Origin: Candidatus Ozemibacteraceae bacterium
GTDB lineage: Bacteria; Muiribacteriota; Ozemobacteria; Ozemobacterales; Ozemobacteraceae
DNA: 34,125 nt
Assembly: GCA_937998695.1 (NCBI GenBank)
Contig: CALLCO010000131.1
Coordinates: 1 to 34,125 of the forward strand
Reading direction: 5' to 3'
Shown here: positions 17,055-25,390 of the stretch, in pieces
Layout: each line of letters opens with the position of its first letter
Numbering within the stretch: the first letter of the stretch is position 1
Notes under the pieces: generated by a model
The model's database searches: none
What the model saw: the letters and a program-made list of their open reading frames with translations, nothing else
What the model was told of the DNA's origin: nothing
Position numbers and translations under genes: made by a program

Positions 17055-17073
17055 CGCCCGACCGCCCCTTCCC

Positions 17074-18003
17074 ATGAGCCGATTTGTCTTCGGCCCCGTC
17101 CCCTCGCGACGACTGGGCCAATCGCTCGGGGTCGATCTCACCCCGACCAAGACCTGCACCCTCGACTGCCGGTACTGCCAATTGGCGCCCACCTCGCATC
17201 CGACCACGGAACGGGCGATGTTCTGTTCCCCGGAAGAGGTGCTGGCGGAACTGCGCCAGGTGCTGGATGAGATCGCCCCCCCCGACTGGATCACCATCTC
17301 GGGCACGGGGGAACCCACCCTGCACGCCGGCCTGGGACGCATTCTCCAGGGAATCCGCGACCTGGGCGTCGCGCCGTCCTGCGTCATCACCAACAGCACG
17401 CTGCTCGACCGACCGGACGTGCAGGCCGATCTGGCCCTGGCCGACCGCCTCCTGCCCACCCTCTGCACCGTCCACCAGGACACCTTCGAGCGCATCCACC
17501 GGCCGGTGCCGGGTGTGCGCCTCGACCGGATCCTCGCCGGCCTGCGCGATCTGGCGTCCAGCTACCGGGGAATCCTCGACCTGGAGATCTTCGTCTGCAA
17601 GGGCGTGAACGACACCCCCCAGGAAATCGACGGCCTGCGCCGCTACCTTGCCACCCTGGCCCGGTTCGATTCCCTCTACCTCAACACCGCCATCCGGCCC
17701 CCCCGGGACGCTGACATCCGGGCGGCAACCCCCGATGATCTGCAGGCCTTCCGGCAGGCCCTCGACCCCACCTGGCCTGTCACCACCGCGTTCGAACACA
17801 CCGCGTTGCCCCGACCGGTCGACCGGACCCCGCCCCCGCCCCGACAGGGCGTGCTCGATCTGCTGTTGCGGCATCCCTGCACTCCCGAACAACTGGAGCG
17901 GGTCCTCAACCTCCCAGCCGACACGCTGGCCGACACCTTGCAAACCCTCGAGCGGGAAGGCCGCATCACCCGCTGTCCAGACGGCCAGTGGCGGCTGGCC
18001 TGA
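17074..18003 (+). CDS. radical SAM protein of the COG0731 type
   Basis: A 309-residue protein. The N-terminus FGPVPSRRLGQSLGVDLTP is typical of this group. The iron-sulfur cluster motif CTLDCRYC (C28, C32, C35) binds the 4Fe-4S cluster that cleaves S-adenosylmethionine. The SAM-contact segment ISGTGEPTLH follows, and a TIM-barrel core extends to about residue 240. The last 60 residues look like a winged helix (QGVLDLLLRHPCTPEQLERVL). The family is related to the wyosine-base enzymes of archaea, but bacterial members have no settled substrate. It is the last gene before a gene-poor stretch. Confidence 0.9.
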   Translation: MSRFVFGPVPSRRLGQSLGVDLTPTKTCTLDCRYCQLAPTSHPTTERAMFCSPEEVLAELRQVLDEIAPPDWITISGTGEPTLHAGLGRILQGIRDLGVAPSCVITNSTLLDRPDVQADLALADRLLPTLCTVHQDTFERIHRPVPGVRLDRILAGLRDLASSYRGILDLEIFVCKGVNDTPQEIDGLRRYLATLARFDSLYLNTAIRPPRDADIRAATPDDLQAFRQALDPTWPVTTAFEHTALPRPVDRTPPPPRQGVLDLLLRHPCTPEQLERVLNLPADTLADTLQTLEREGRITRCPDGQWRLA

Positions 18004-18581
18004 CGGCCGAACGCCCGGCCCCCACCCACACTCCCCCACGACCGATCCGCACGAGCGAAGACCACCGGAATCCTTCGACAGACGCCAGCGCCCCCCACCC
18101 TGCGCTGCCGCCATGCGTGGCCAGAACCCTCGCCTCGCTGACCGACCCACACAGGAGCAGGGGCAGCGGGATGCGGCCCACCCCGAAAGCCACACGAATT
18201 TTTCCCGCCCTGACCCGGGTTGAGCTTGCGACCCCCTGCCGGGTTGGCCACGGGACACGGCGTGGATGCGATCACCGATCAGTGACTGGTCCAACCCACC
18301 GGCGGTCGCTGACCCATCTCACCGTTGGACGAACTTGGTGGGCTGACCCACCATTCGGTATTGGATTCGATCTTTCCGGTGGGAGTTGTTCGTTGTCGAA
18401 GCGAGGCTATAGAGCCTATTGCATGAATCGCTGCCGTTCGTCGTGTACATAGCGCCCCTGATCCGCTCGATGTCTCCGAATGGACGGCACTGAGAGCGGG
18501 CTGTTGGGGCCGTTCTTGCAACAGAGCCTTCCGGAGAATCAAATGAACCTCGCCCGAGGCGATCGGGCGGATCGGCCGCAC
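18004..18581. other. gene-poor stretch with possible mobile-element debris
   Basis: No convincing gene is visible on either strand in these 578 bases. The part from about 18310 to 18470 is less G+C-rich than its surroundings. It holds a perfect hairpin, TGGTGGG-CTGA-CCCACCA (18336-18353), and a smaller one, AGGCT-ATAG-AGCCT (18404-18417), neither followed by a T run. Together with the Rpn fragment next to it, this looks like decayed inserted DNA; that origin is inference. Confidence 0.45.
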
Positions 18582-18938
18582 TCAACGGGGAGGGGTTGGT
18601 GGGCGGCGACCTTTGCCGCGGGGAGCCTTCTTGCTGTAGGCGGCGGGTTCCTCGGCGACGCAAGGAGGGCTGGCCAGGCGGTGGATCTCTTCGAGGGGAA
18701 GTTCGGTCAAATCCGCCACCTGTCGGGGATCCATGCCGATCGCCAGGAGTTTGCGGGCCAGCTTGCGGCGCTCTTCTTTGCGGCCTTGTTCGAGGCCTTG
18801 TTCGAGGCCTCGTTCGAGACCTCGTTCGAGGCCTCGTTCGAGGCCTTCTTTGCGGCCCTGTTCCAAACCTTCCTGTTTCCATTGTTTCGTCCATTCGCGG
18901 ACGGTTTGCGAGAGCATGGCGCGTGCCTCCTCCAGCAT
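18582..18938 (-). pseudogene. orphan C-terminal part of an Rpn-type recombination-promoting nuclease
   Basis: The 118 residues match the tail of Rpn/PD-(D/E)XK transposase-like nucleases: TVREWTKQWKQEGLEQG, then a run of charged EQG/ERG repeats, then KLARKLLAIGMDPRQVADLT and LPLEEIHRLA. The nuclease domain that normally precedes this is missing, and an in-frame stop lies just upstream of the TTG at 18974. AGAAGGA five bases before ATG 18938 is a good ribosome-binding site, so the piece could be translated alone. In Escherichia coli, rpn genes make a small C-terminal protein from an internal start that blocks the full nuclease. This relic could be a stand-alone version, but decay is the simpler reading. 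Confidence 0.65.
18788..18847 (-). repeat. five in-frame 12-bp tandem repeats in the Rpn-type tail
   Basis: The unit GTTCGAGGCCTY (plus strand) occurs five times back to back: 18788, 18800, 18812 (one change), 18824 and 18836. On the coding strand each unit encodes four residues of the L-E-R/Q-G type. Copy-number change would lengthen or shorten the helix without shifting the frame. The five copies touch with no spacers, so this is not a CRISPR array. Confidence 0.9.
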
Positions 18939-19065
18939 TCCATTCCTTCTATCCTGGCGCCGGCCACCGAACAAGAGCCGACCAATTCAGGTGGGTCGGT
19001 CCACAACTGTTTGGCAGGTCGGGTTCTGACCGCTGGTGGCAACGTGGGGACCGAGGGAAGTCCAC

Positions 19066-20343
19066 CTATTGCCCGAGTTGGGGCTGCAGCCGAAGGAGGC
19101 GGGTGCTTCCAGATTCTTCGAGGAAGACGAGCTGCCGCATCGGCTGGAACCCCGAAGCAGCCACCTCCACCGAGTGATACCCGGGACCCAGACCGCGGAA
19201 GACGGCCTGCCCGCGACCATCGCTGGCGGCGAGCCGGTCCCCGACCTTCACCGATGCCCCCCGGACGGGCTGACGATCGGCGGCCGATTGCAACCGCAGG
19301 GTCAGGATGGCGCGCAGGGGTTTCAGCAGGATGGACAATTCAGACCGCGTGCCCGCGATGTGGCGCAGCCGGAGGCTGGCGTGCCCGGCGGCGGTGAACA
19401 GCAGGTCGAGCGGTGATCCCGCCACCGGCAGGGGAAGCTGAAATCGTCCATTTGGCGAGGGGGCGAGGGGCCGGCCGTTGACCACCACCTGGGCGCCGGC
19501 CACCGGCTGCCGGTTGATGGAATCACGCACCTCGATGGTGAGCACCGGCCCAACCGGGAGTGATTCCGGGGTCGTCGCCACCTTCGGGGTTGGAGCAACC
19601 GGGGTAGACACGGAGGAGATGAGCGGAGCCGGGCGAAAGGAAGAGGAGGAAGAGGAGCCCGCCTTGGCCGGCTGGAAGGCCTGGATGGTCCGGGCGACAA
19701 TCTCCTGCCAGTGAGCCCGGTCGACGACCGCTTCCAGGCGGAGATCAGCCAGGAGAGGGGCATCCACCACTTCGACCCGGGCCAAGCGGTCCAGATCGGC
19801 CCGCAGCCAGGCCCAGGCAGCAGGAATCTCGAGGTTCTGCCCGGGGGAGACCCGGCGGGGCAGGACCCCGCCCCGCTGCTCGCCGAGCCACCGGACCAAC
19901 CGACCCCAGTGGAAGAGGGCTTCCCCCCAGCGCACCGGAGTGGCGGGCCGAAAGGAACGATCGGCGAAGCCGCGCAGCAGGGCAGTCCGATCGAGGCGCT
20001 CGAGCAAGGCCCGACGATCGGCCCGAACATCTGAGTAGGCCCGGGAGGCAAACCGATGCGTGGTCGTGGCCTCGCCGGGTTCGAGGCCCAGATGAGCGAT
20101 GACCTCCTCCATCGAGGAAGCCAGATCCAGGCGGGTCAGGTAGACCGGGGTCGCCGAACTGGGGCTTCCCCCCGTCATGAACATCCAGGCGGCGGCCACG
20201 GCGACGGCAACCGCCACGAAGGGGAGTCGCCCTCCAGGCCTTTCCGAAGGCTCTCCCTCCCCGATCCCTTCCCGCCTGGACAGTCCGGGAACGGAGACGG
20301 GGAAAGACCCTCGACGTTCAGTTCGCAGCGAGAATGATGCCAT
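19066..20343 (-). CDS. membrane-anchored SLH-like and carboxypeptidase-regulatory-like protein
   Basis: A 425-residue protein. A membrane segment at about 40-56 follows a basic cytoplasmic start. Residues 102-150 read as an S-layer-homology repeat (YSDVRADRRALLERLDRTALLRG, then FADRSFRPATPVRWGEA). A second, more degenerate one may follow at about 165-220. After a Ser-rich linker come two beta-sandwich units of the carboxypeptidase-regulatory or PEGA type (about 255-330 and 335-420; for example RQPVAGAQVVVNGRP and RQPVRGASVKVGDRL). SLH units bind wall polymers or pack in the periplasm. It is the last of three overlapping genes; its start lies inside the end of the AMIN gene. Confidence 0.78.
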   Translation of the reverse strand: MASFSLRTERRGSFPVSVPGLSRREGIGEGEPSERPGGRLPFVAVAVAVAAAWMFMTGGSPSSATPVYLTRLDLASSMEEVIAHLGLEPGEATTTHRFASRAYSDVRADRRALLERLDRTALLRGFADRSFRPATPVRWGEALFHWGRLVRWLGEQRGGVLPRRVSPGQNLEIPAAWAWLRADLDRLARVEVVDAPLLADLRLEAVVDRAHWQEIVARTIQAFQPAKAGSSSSSSFRPAPLISSVSTPVAPTPKVATTPESLPVGPVLTIEVRDSINRQPVAGAQVVVNGRPLAPSPNGRFQLPLPVAGSPLDLLFTAAGHASLRLRHIAGTRSELSILLKPLRAILTLRLQSAADRQPVRGASVKVGDRLAASDGRGQAVFRGLGPGYHSVEVAASGFQPMRQLVFLEESGSTRLLRLQPQLGQ

Positions 20344-21298
20344 GGCTCTCCAGGAGATTCTGGGCGAAAGTGCGTGGGTTCACCCCGACCGGGACAGGCG
20401 CCACCAGTGGTCTGGAGGCCACCTCTGCCGGCAGGCGACTCCCCAGAAGGTCGAGGAAACGGGGTCCCCCGAGCTGACGGAGGACGTCCGCCACCGATGC
20501 CCCGCGTACCGGGCGGGCGAGGGGTTGGGCGGGAAGCTCGAGCAGGGGGTTGTTCCGACCAGTCAGCCACCAGCCGTCACTCTCCCGGGTCACCTGCATC
20601 CCCATCCGGTCGGCCACGACCCGCAAGGCTTCCAGCGCATTCGCGGAGCGGATCTGGGCGGTTACCTGCGGGGGCAGGCCATCACGAAACCGCAGGGTCA
20701 CCCCTGCCGCCTGGGCCAACTGGGTGATGACCGGAAGCGGGTCGGCATGGTTCACCTGCAGCACCACCTCGCCGGACTCTCCGGCCGGTTGCATGAGAGG
20801 AAGAGAGCGCCGACCCAGGCCCAGGACTCTGGGCGGATCATGGTTTCGATCGGGAGGCCGCAGGAAACACCGCAATCGGGAGCCCGATCGCGCCACCTTC
20901 AGACGCGCGCCAGTGATGGTATAGAGCGACACCCGCTGGATCGGCGGGTCGTCGTGGACCTGGTCGACCCTCATCCCCAGCAACGGTCTCCGGAAAGAAC
21001 CCGGCAGGGAGGGAACCATGGGGGAGCCGGCATCCCCGACCAGGTCGATCTGCCAGCAGGCTTCCTGGGGGGAGTATCGGATGACGGGTTCCTGGGGCGC
21101 GTCGAGTTCGATCTCGAGTTCGACCCCGCCCGCCGTCTCTTCCTGCGTCACCTGGGTGACCATGGCGGCGTTCCCGGTGCCCGACGGCCAGAGCACCAGG
21201 ACAAGCGCCAGGACGGCCAGGCGACAGCTTGGCCGCCACCACCTCGGCCGGTCGCCGGAAAGCCCGGCCAGAAGGTCAGCGCGAGCCATGGTTGCCAT
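20318..21298 (-). CDS. AMIN/secretin-N-like periplasmic protein
   Basis: About 326 residues. A signal sequence or anchor lies at residues 24-46 (SCRLAVLALVLVLWPSGTGNAA). Residues 50-150 look like an AMIN domain (GGVELEIELDAPQEPVIRY, then CWQIDLVGD and RVDQVH). Residues 160-230 look like the small N-terminal domain found in secretins (VNHADPLPVITQLAQAAGVTLRF, then ALEALRVVADRMGM). The pore-forming secretin domain is absent. AMIN domains direct envelope proteins to the wall or to secretin complexes. GGAG four bases before the ATG at 21298 supports the start. It overlaps both neighbours by 23-26 bases, which suggests translational coupling and a shared job. Confidence 0.8.
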   Translation of the reverse strand: MATMARADLLAGLSGDRPRWWRPSCRLAVLALVLVLWPSGTGNAAMVTQVTQEETAGGVELEIELDAPQEPVIRYSPQEACWQIDLVGDAGSPMVPSLPGSFRRPLLGMRVDQVHDDPPIQRVSLYTITGARLKVARSGSRLRCFLRPPDRNHDPPRVLGLGRRSLPLMQPAGESGEVVLQVNHADPLPVITQLAQAAGVTLRFRDGLPPQVTAQIRSANALEALRVVADRMGMQVTRESDGWWLTGRNNPLLELPAQPLARPVRGASVADVLRQLGGPRFLDLLGSRLPAEVASRPLVAPVPVGVNPRTFAQNLLESHGIILAAN

Positions 21299-22718
21299 GA
21301 TTCTCCAGCTCCATCAACAGATCGGACAGGACAGCGAGGGCTTCCAGGCGGGTGGGATGACGGTCGGCCATGGCCAGATCGATGCCCCGGGCCGGGACCG
21401 GCAGGCCCAGCACCGACCGCACTTCGAGCAACGAGCGGCGGAGATCCTCGCCGGTCATGGGCCCGGCCGGATCACCATGGTGGGGCGGAGTGGGGAAGCC
21501 CGCCACTCCGGCAGCCCGGAAGAGGGATTCCACCAGCCGCCGCCAATCACTGCCCAATACAGGTTCGAAGGGGCGGGCCCGACCTTCGGCATCGGCCAGG
21601 GGCAGTTCGAGCTGCAGCAGCGGCCGCCAGGCCAGATAGACGGGGTGATCGAGGGACACGTCGGTGAACCGGCCGGGGGTGGACAGGACCGGAACCGCGT
21701 CGAGATGGCTCCGAAGCAGGGGGCCATCGGCCAGATCGGGGGGAAGGAGCCGGATCTTCTCCTCCTCCTTCTGGTTGATGACGGCCTCGATCGCCCTCGC
21801 CTGATCGATCGTCAGGCTGGCTCCGGCGGACGGCACGGCGCCCCAGGCCGCCTGCGCCAGAACGTCGGCATCGGCGAGAGTGATGGCCAGATGCCGCGAC
21901 AGGTGGCTCTGGAATTCGCTCCAGAGGACGGGTTGCCGGGTGGCGGCCGACCCGCCATGGACGTGCTGCGTGGCCAGGCCGAACAACGGCAGGATGACGA
22001 ACAGCGCCACGGACAGCATCGCCACGTTCCGGCCATATCGCCGCCAGGATCCGCACAGCAGCCGAGGCATCCGGGAAGCCAGACGTTGCATTCGCGACGC
22101 ATGGCTCTTGCCGCGATGCTGGCCGCGCTTTCCCCTTGCGGAGCTGCCGGGGGCGGGAATGGAATCGGAGCCGACCTCCGCGGTCGAGGAAGCGGCCGAT
22201 TCGGATGGCACAGAGACCCGCCCCGAGTCCACAGGAGGGGGAGAGACATTCCGCAAGAGCGGGGCAGTTGCCACCACCGGCATCGGTGCAGACGCCGGGC
22301 CTGGTGGAAGACCCTGGCCAGACTCTGGCCGTAGCGCAGGCTTCTGGGGTCTCCGGGGGGCCGGCGGGCCATCCCAACTCGGGGAGGAGACAACCCTTTC
22401 TGCCTGCTGTTGGGGGCTGGAAGAGGAACGATAGAACGGCAGGGGAGGGGCAAACAGCAGGTCCGACCGGACCTGGAAGGAGGCACGCCCATGTCCGGTA
22501 GGGGAAAGCGGGGCCGGGTTGCCGCACTTGCCGCAGAACCGGGCGATCCCCATATTGGCCCGGTGGCACCGCAGGCAGACCCAAGGGGCGACCGGGGTGG
22601 GGGTCGGCTTCATCTCGCCCGGCAGAGAGCCTGAGCCCGGAAGCGAAGCCTCCCCCAAGCCGGCCATCCCCCGCGGGGGGACCGGGGGCAGGAAAGACGA
22701 GGTTCCGGATCTGGTCAT
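21276..22718 (-). CDS. zinc-ribbon, single-membrane-span protein with SLH-like region
   Basis: A 480-residue protein. A zinc ribbon with C48, C51, C62 and C65 (WVCLRCHRANMGIARFCGKC) is followed by a Pro/Ser-rich linker to about 205, then a very basic stretch and one membrane span (about 230-250, VAMLSVALFVILPLFGLA). The region beyond the membrane has one SLH-like unit near 340-385 (FTDVSLDHPVYLAWRPLLQL, then ARPFEPVLGSDWRRLV). The likely layout is ribbon in the cytoplasm and SLH-like part outside. GGAGG six bases before the ATG at 22718 fixes the start. It is the first gene of the three-gene unit and is divergent from the small ribbon gene at 22851. Confidence 0.78.
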   Translation of the reverse strand: MTRSGTSSFLPPVPPRGMAGLGEASLPGSGSLPGEMKPTPTPVAPWVCLRCHRANMGIARFCGKCGNPAPLSPTGHGRASFQVRSDLLFAPPLPFYRSSSSPQQQAERVVSSPSWDGPPAPRRPQKPALRPESGQGLPPGPASAPMPVVATAPLLRNVSPPPVDSGRVSVPSESAASSTAEVGSDSIPAPGSSARGKRGQHRGKSHASRMQRLASRMPRLLCGSWRRYGRNVAMLSVALFVILPLFGLATQHVHGGSAATRQPVLWSEFQSHLSRHLAITLADADVLAQAAWGAVPSAGASLTIDQARAIEAVINQKEEEKIRLLPPDLADGPLLRSHLDAVPVLSTPGRFTDVSLDHPVYLAWRPLLQLELPLADAEGRARPFEPVLGSDWRRLVESLFRAAGVAGFPTPPHHGDPAGPMTGEDLRRSLLEVRSVLGLPVPARGIDLAMADRHPTRLEALAVLSDLLMELENHGNHGSR

Positions 22719-22784
22719 GCCAATCCTCCACTTTCCTTATCGGCTCTTTTCCCCAATCTCCCAAGAGGGAGGCTGGGAAGGGAT

Positions 22785-22815
22785 TTGCCCCCGTCGTGGT
22801 TCTCCGTGTTAAAAT
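22785..22815 (+). promoter_or_regulatory. promoter of the small zinc-ribbon gene
   Basis: An extended -10 box, TGTTAAAAT (22807-22815), stands alone in G+C-rich DNA. A weak -35 box TTGCCC (22785-22790) lies 19 bases before the TAAAAT hexamer. Transcription would begin near 22822, leaving a leader of about 30 bases with AGGAGG just before the ATG. Confidence 0.6.
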
Positions 22816-22850
22816 GGAGCCATCGGGCCTGGCGCCCGCAGGAGGATCCC

Positions 22851-23294
22851 ATGAAATCGGTGCAATGCCCCGTCTGCCACCAATCGATCTACTCGGAAAC
22901 CTTTTCGCCGGGGGAATCGTTCCCCTGCCCGCATTGCGAGTTCCAGCTGGTCGTCGAAACCTACGACCAGACCCCCAAGGTCCATACCCCGGAAGACCTC
23001 TTCCAAAGCCTGAACTGGGCCCAAGGCATCTGGAAGAACGGGCGTCTGTTCCTCACCCCGCAGAAACTGGCGGTGCTTGGCGAAATGTTCGTGCGGGCGA
23101 TCGGCCTGACCGACTGGTCGAAGCTGACCCCCGACCAGTTGCGGCAGCGCCTGGCGGACAGCGAACGCGCCCAGAAGGCCCTCAAGAAGGAAAAACTCGA
23201 CCAGCCGGTTCTGCAGATCGAACGCATGCTGCTCGACCTCTTCCTGAACATCAAACTCAAGGAAACCGACCCGAAGGACACCCCGAAAGGCTGA
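22851..23294 (+). CDS. small zinc-ribbon protein of unknown function
   Basis: A 147-residue soluble protein. Residues 1-32 form a zinc ribbon with C6, C9, C26 and C29 (CPVC and CPHC). The remainder is helical, with a stretch of hydrophobic and charged residues at about 45-80 (DLFQSLNWAQGIWKNGRLFL). Another charged helix, SERAQKALKKEKLDQPVLQI, is followed by a short hydrophobic segment near the end. AGGAGG five bases before the ATG fixes the start. It stands alone on the plus strand, divergent from the SLH/AMIN unit and convergent with the HD-GYP gene. No family is recognised; the ribbon could bind protein or nucleic acid. Confidence 0.78.
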   Translation: MKSVQCPVCHQSIYSETFSPGESFPCPHCEFQLVVETYDQTPKVHTPEDLFQSLNWAQGIWKNGRLFLTPQKLAVLGEMFVRAIGLTDWSKLTPDQLRQRLADSERAQKALKKEKLDQPVLQIERMLLDLFLNIKLKETDPKDTPKG

Positions 23295-23406
23295 CCGCCA
23301 CCCCTTTTCCGCGGTCCCCGCGCCGGACGGCGGCAAACGACGGCAGATCGATCGCGACCACCCGATCGTCGTTGGCCTGTCCTTCGTTCTTCCTGCGTGG
23401 TGACCA

Positions 23407-23455
23407 GACGGAGGCCGCTCGACCAAAGAGACAGACAACGAAAGCGGCCACCGTC
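23407..23455. repeat. 13-bp inverted repeat between convergent genes
   Basis: GACGGAGGCCGCT (23407-23419) and AGCGGCCACCGTC (23443-23455) are inverted copies with one mismatch, around a 23-base loop. It lies between the ends of the convergent zinc-ribbon and HD-GYP genes. No T run follows on either strand, so it is not a typical intrinsic terminator, although it may slow or end transcription. Confidence 0.5.
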
Positions 23456-23502
23456 CGCCTTCATAGGGCAGCCATGGCTACGGCTACGGGATCTCAAGCC
23501 CG

Positions 23503-25341
23503 TCAGTCGCCTCTAGGGGGCTTGAGGTCCTTGGTTTCGATCGGCGGGAAGGGCTGGGAAGTCGGCGTGGCAGGGACCGCAGTCTCCTCGCGGGCCGGGC
23601 CGACCGCATTGCCGGGAGGGATGACCGGCGGGTAGGGCTGGCTCTCGAGTTTGCCTTTCCCTTCCATGGCCATCATGGGCGGATAGGGTTGGCTTTCCAG
23701 GGGCACGCCCTGGATACCGGGGCCGGCGTCGGCTTCGTTCATCTCGACCGCCTGCTCGTCGGCGCGCAGGACCATGTCTTCCGAGTCGGGGAGCTTCTCG
23801 AAATACTGGAACAGCTTCTTGTCGAACGCCGCCAGGAAGGCCTCGACGCACCTGGGATCGAACTGCTTGCCCGAGAACTTCTTCAGTTCTCCGACCGCGA
23901 CGTTGACGCTCAGACCCTTGCGGTAGGGCCGGTTGGTGGTCATGGCATCGAAAGCATCGGCCACGCAGATGATGCGGCCGATGAGGGGGATGTCCTCGCC
24001 GACCAGATGGGCAGGATAGCCGCGCCCGTCGAAATACTCGTGGTGGTGCAGCACGCCGGGAATCTTGTCGGCCAGGAAATCGACCGGTTTGAGGATGCGG
24101 GCGCCGATCTCGGGATGCCGCTTGATGATGGCGTATTCCTCGTCGGTCAGCCGGCCGGGCTTGCGGATGATGCTGTCCTTGATGCCGATCTTGCCGACAT
24201 CGTGGAGCAGACCGGCATAGCGCACGTTCTCGAGGTCCTTGCGGTCCATGTTCATTTCTTCGGCGACGGCCACCGAATACTGGGTCACCCGGCGGGAGTG
24301 GCCCTGGGTATAGGGGTCTTTCGCATCGATCGCCGTGGCCAGAACCTCGATGGTGGCGAGGTAGACCTTCTGGATGTTCTCGTACAGGCGGGCGTTGTCG
24401 ATGGCCGAGACCGCCTGATTGGCCACCGCCTCGAGGATCTCGATGTCGTGATCGTTGAAGGGGATGTCACCGGTGCGATTGAGAACCTGCAGCACCCCGA
24501 TGACCTCATCCTTTAGGCGCATCGGCACGCAGATCATCGACCGGGTCACGAAGCCCGATTTCTTGTCGGCCCCCTTGAAAAACCGGGGGTCCTTGGAGGT
24601 ATCGGGAACGATAACCGGCTTGTTCTCCTTGGCGCACCAGCCGGCCAGACCGGTACCCATGGGCAACCGGATCTCCTGCAGCTTGGCACCGACCTTGGCA
24701 TCGCCTTGCACGATGTGGAAATACAGTTCGTTGGTGGCCTTGTCGACCAGGTAGACGGTCGAGGTCTCGCACCGCATGACCTGCGTCGCCATCCGCATGA
24801 TCTTGCGGAGCAGTTCGTTGAGGTCGAGGGTCGAACTGATCGCCTTCCCGACCTCGAGCAGGGTGGCCAGCTCGGCCATCTGCAGCTGAATCAGCTCGAC
24901 CTCCATGAACCGACTGATGGCGTCGGTGGCAAGCTCGCGGAAGGCATCGAGGCCCTCCAGCTCGGCTTCCCCCATGAAGGGCAGGATCAGCACCCCGAAC
25001 GGTTGGGCCGAACTCCCGAGAGGAATGAAATGCCGAACGGTCCCATCGGCCATGGTCACAATCTCATGCGAGACCGGCAGGTTGCCCAGGCGTGAGGAGG
25101 TCAGGCTCTGGCAATGGGGTTTCAGGGTATCGGGGTCAAACCCGCTGTTGAAGCGAACCCGCGAGGTCTTGGTGGAGGCATCGTAGAAGATGACGGCGAA
25201 CCCTGACCGACCCGACAGATCGTAGGCCGTCTTCTGCAGGACGTCGAGCATGGCGTTGGTATCCTTGCCGCAGGACGAGAAAATCCGGCGCTGCGCCTTG
25301 TAGAGCAGCTCCATCTTCTCGCGGCTCATGGTCTCAGCCAC
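23503..25341 (-). CDS. GAF-GAF-HD-GYP cyclic di-GMP phosphodiesterase
   Basis: A 612-residue cytoplasmic protein. Two GAF-like domains (about 10-150 and 160-320) precede an HD-GYP domain (about 325-515) with all key residues: HD at 380-381 (LLHDVGKIGI), HHE at 433-435 and GYP at 441-443. It should hydrolyse cyclic di-GMP and so oppose the two GGDEF proteins in this window. The last 100 residues are a low-complexity tail with the short motif SQPYPP twice (550-555, 567-572) and SQPFPP once (595-600). The GTG start at 25341 is preferred because AAGGAG lies ten bases upstream; ATG 25329 is an alternative. Confidence 0.93.
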   Translation of the reverse strand: MAETMSREKMELLYKAQRRIFSSCGKDTNAMLDVLQKTAYDLSGRSGFAVIFYDASTKTSRVRFNSGFDPDTLKPHCQSLTSSRLGNLPVSHEIVTMADGTVRHFIPLGSSAQPFGVLILPFMGEAELEGLDAFRELATDAISRFMEVELIQLQMAELATLLEVGKAISSTLDLNELLRKIMRMATQVMRCETSTVYLVDKATNELYFHIVQGDAKVGAKLQEIRLPMGTGLAGWCAKENKPVIVPDTSKDPRFFKGADKKSGFVTRSMICVPMRLKDEVIGVLQVLNRTGDIPFNDHDIEILEAVANQAVSAIDNARLYENIQKVYLATIEVLATAIDAKDPYTQGHSRRVTQYSVAVAEEMNMDRKDLENVRYAGLLHDVGKIGIKDSIIRKPGRLTDEEYAIIKRHPEIGARILKPVDFLADKIPGVLHHHEYFDGRGYPAHLVGEDIPLIGRIICVADAFDAMTTNRPYRKGLSVNVAVGELKKFSGKQFDPRCVEAFLAAFDKKLFQYFEKLPDSEDMVLRADEQAVEMNEADAGPGIQGVPLESQPYPPMMAMEGKGKLESQPYPPVIPPGNAVGPAREETAVPATPTSQPFPPIETKDLKPPRGD

Positions 25342-25390
25342 GCTGCGGGTTCTCCTTGTCGTCGGGCGTCTTCAATGCAATGACACGATC

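Noticed and set aside
18788-18847. Short repeat run considered as a CRISPR array
   Set aside because: The 12-bp units touch with no spacers and lie in frame inside a coding tail; there are no cas genes.
20177-22334. Two long plus-strand open frames (about 496 and 438 codons) opposite the AMIN and SLH-like genes
   Set aside because: The minus strand has membrane segments, domain patterns, ribosome-binding sites and gene overlaps; the plus-strand readings are low-complexity.
22719-22784. Minus-strand promoter for the zinc-ribbon/SLH-like gene
   Set aside because: The best pair (TTGGGA with GATAAG, 17 bases apart) matches the consensus too weakly to report.
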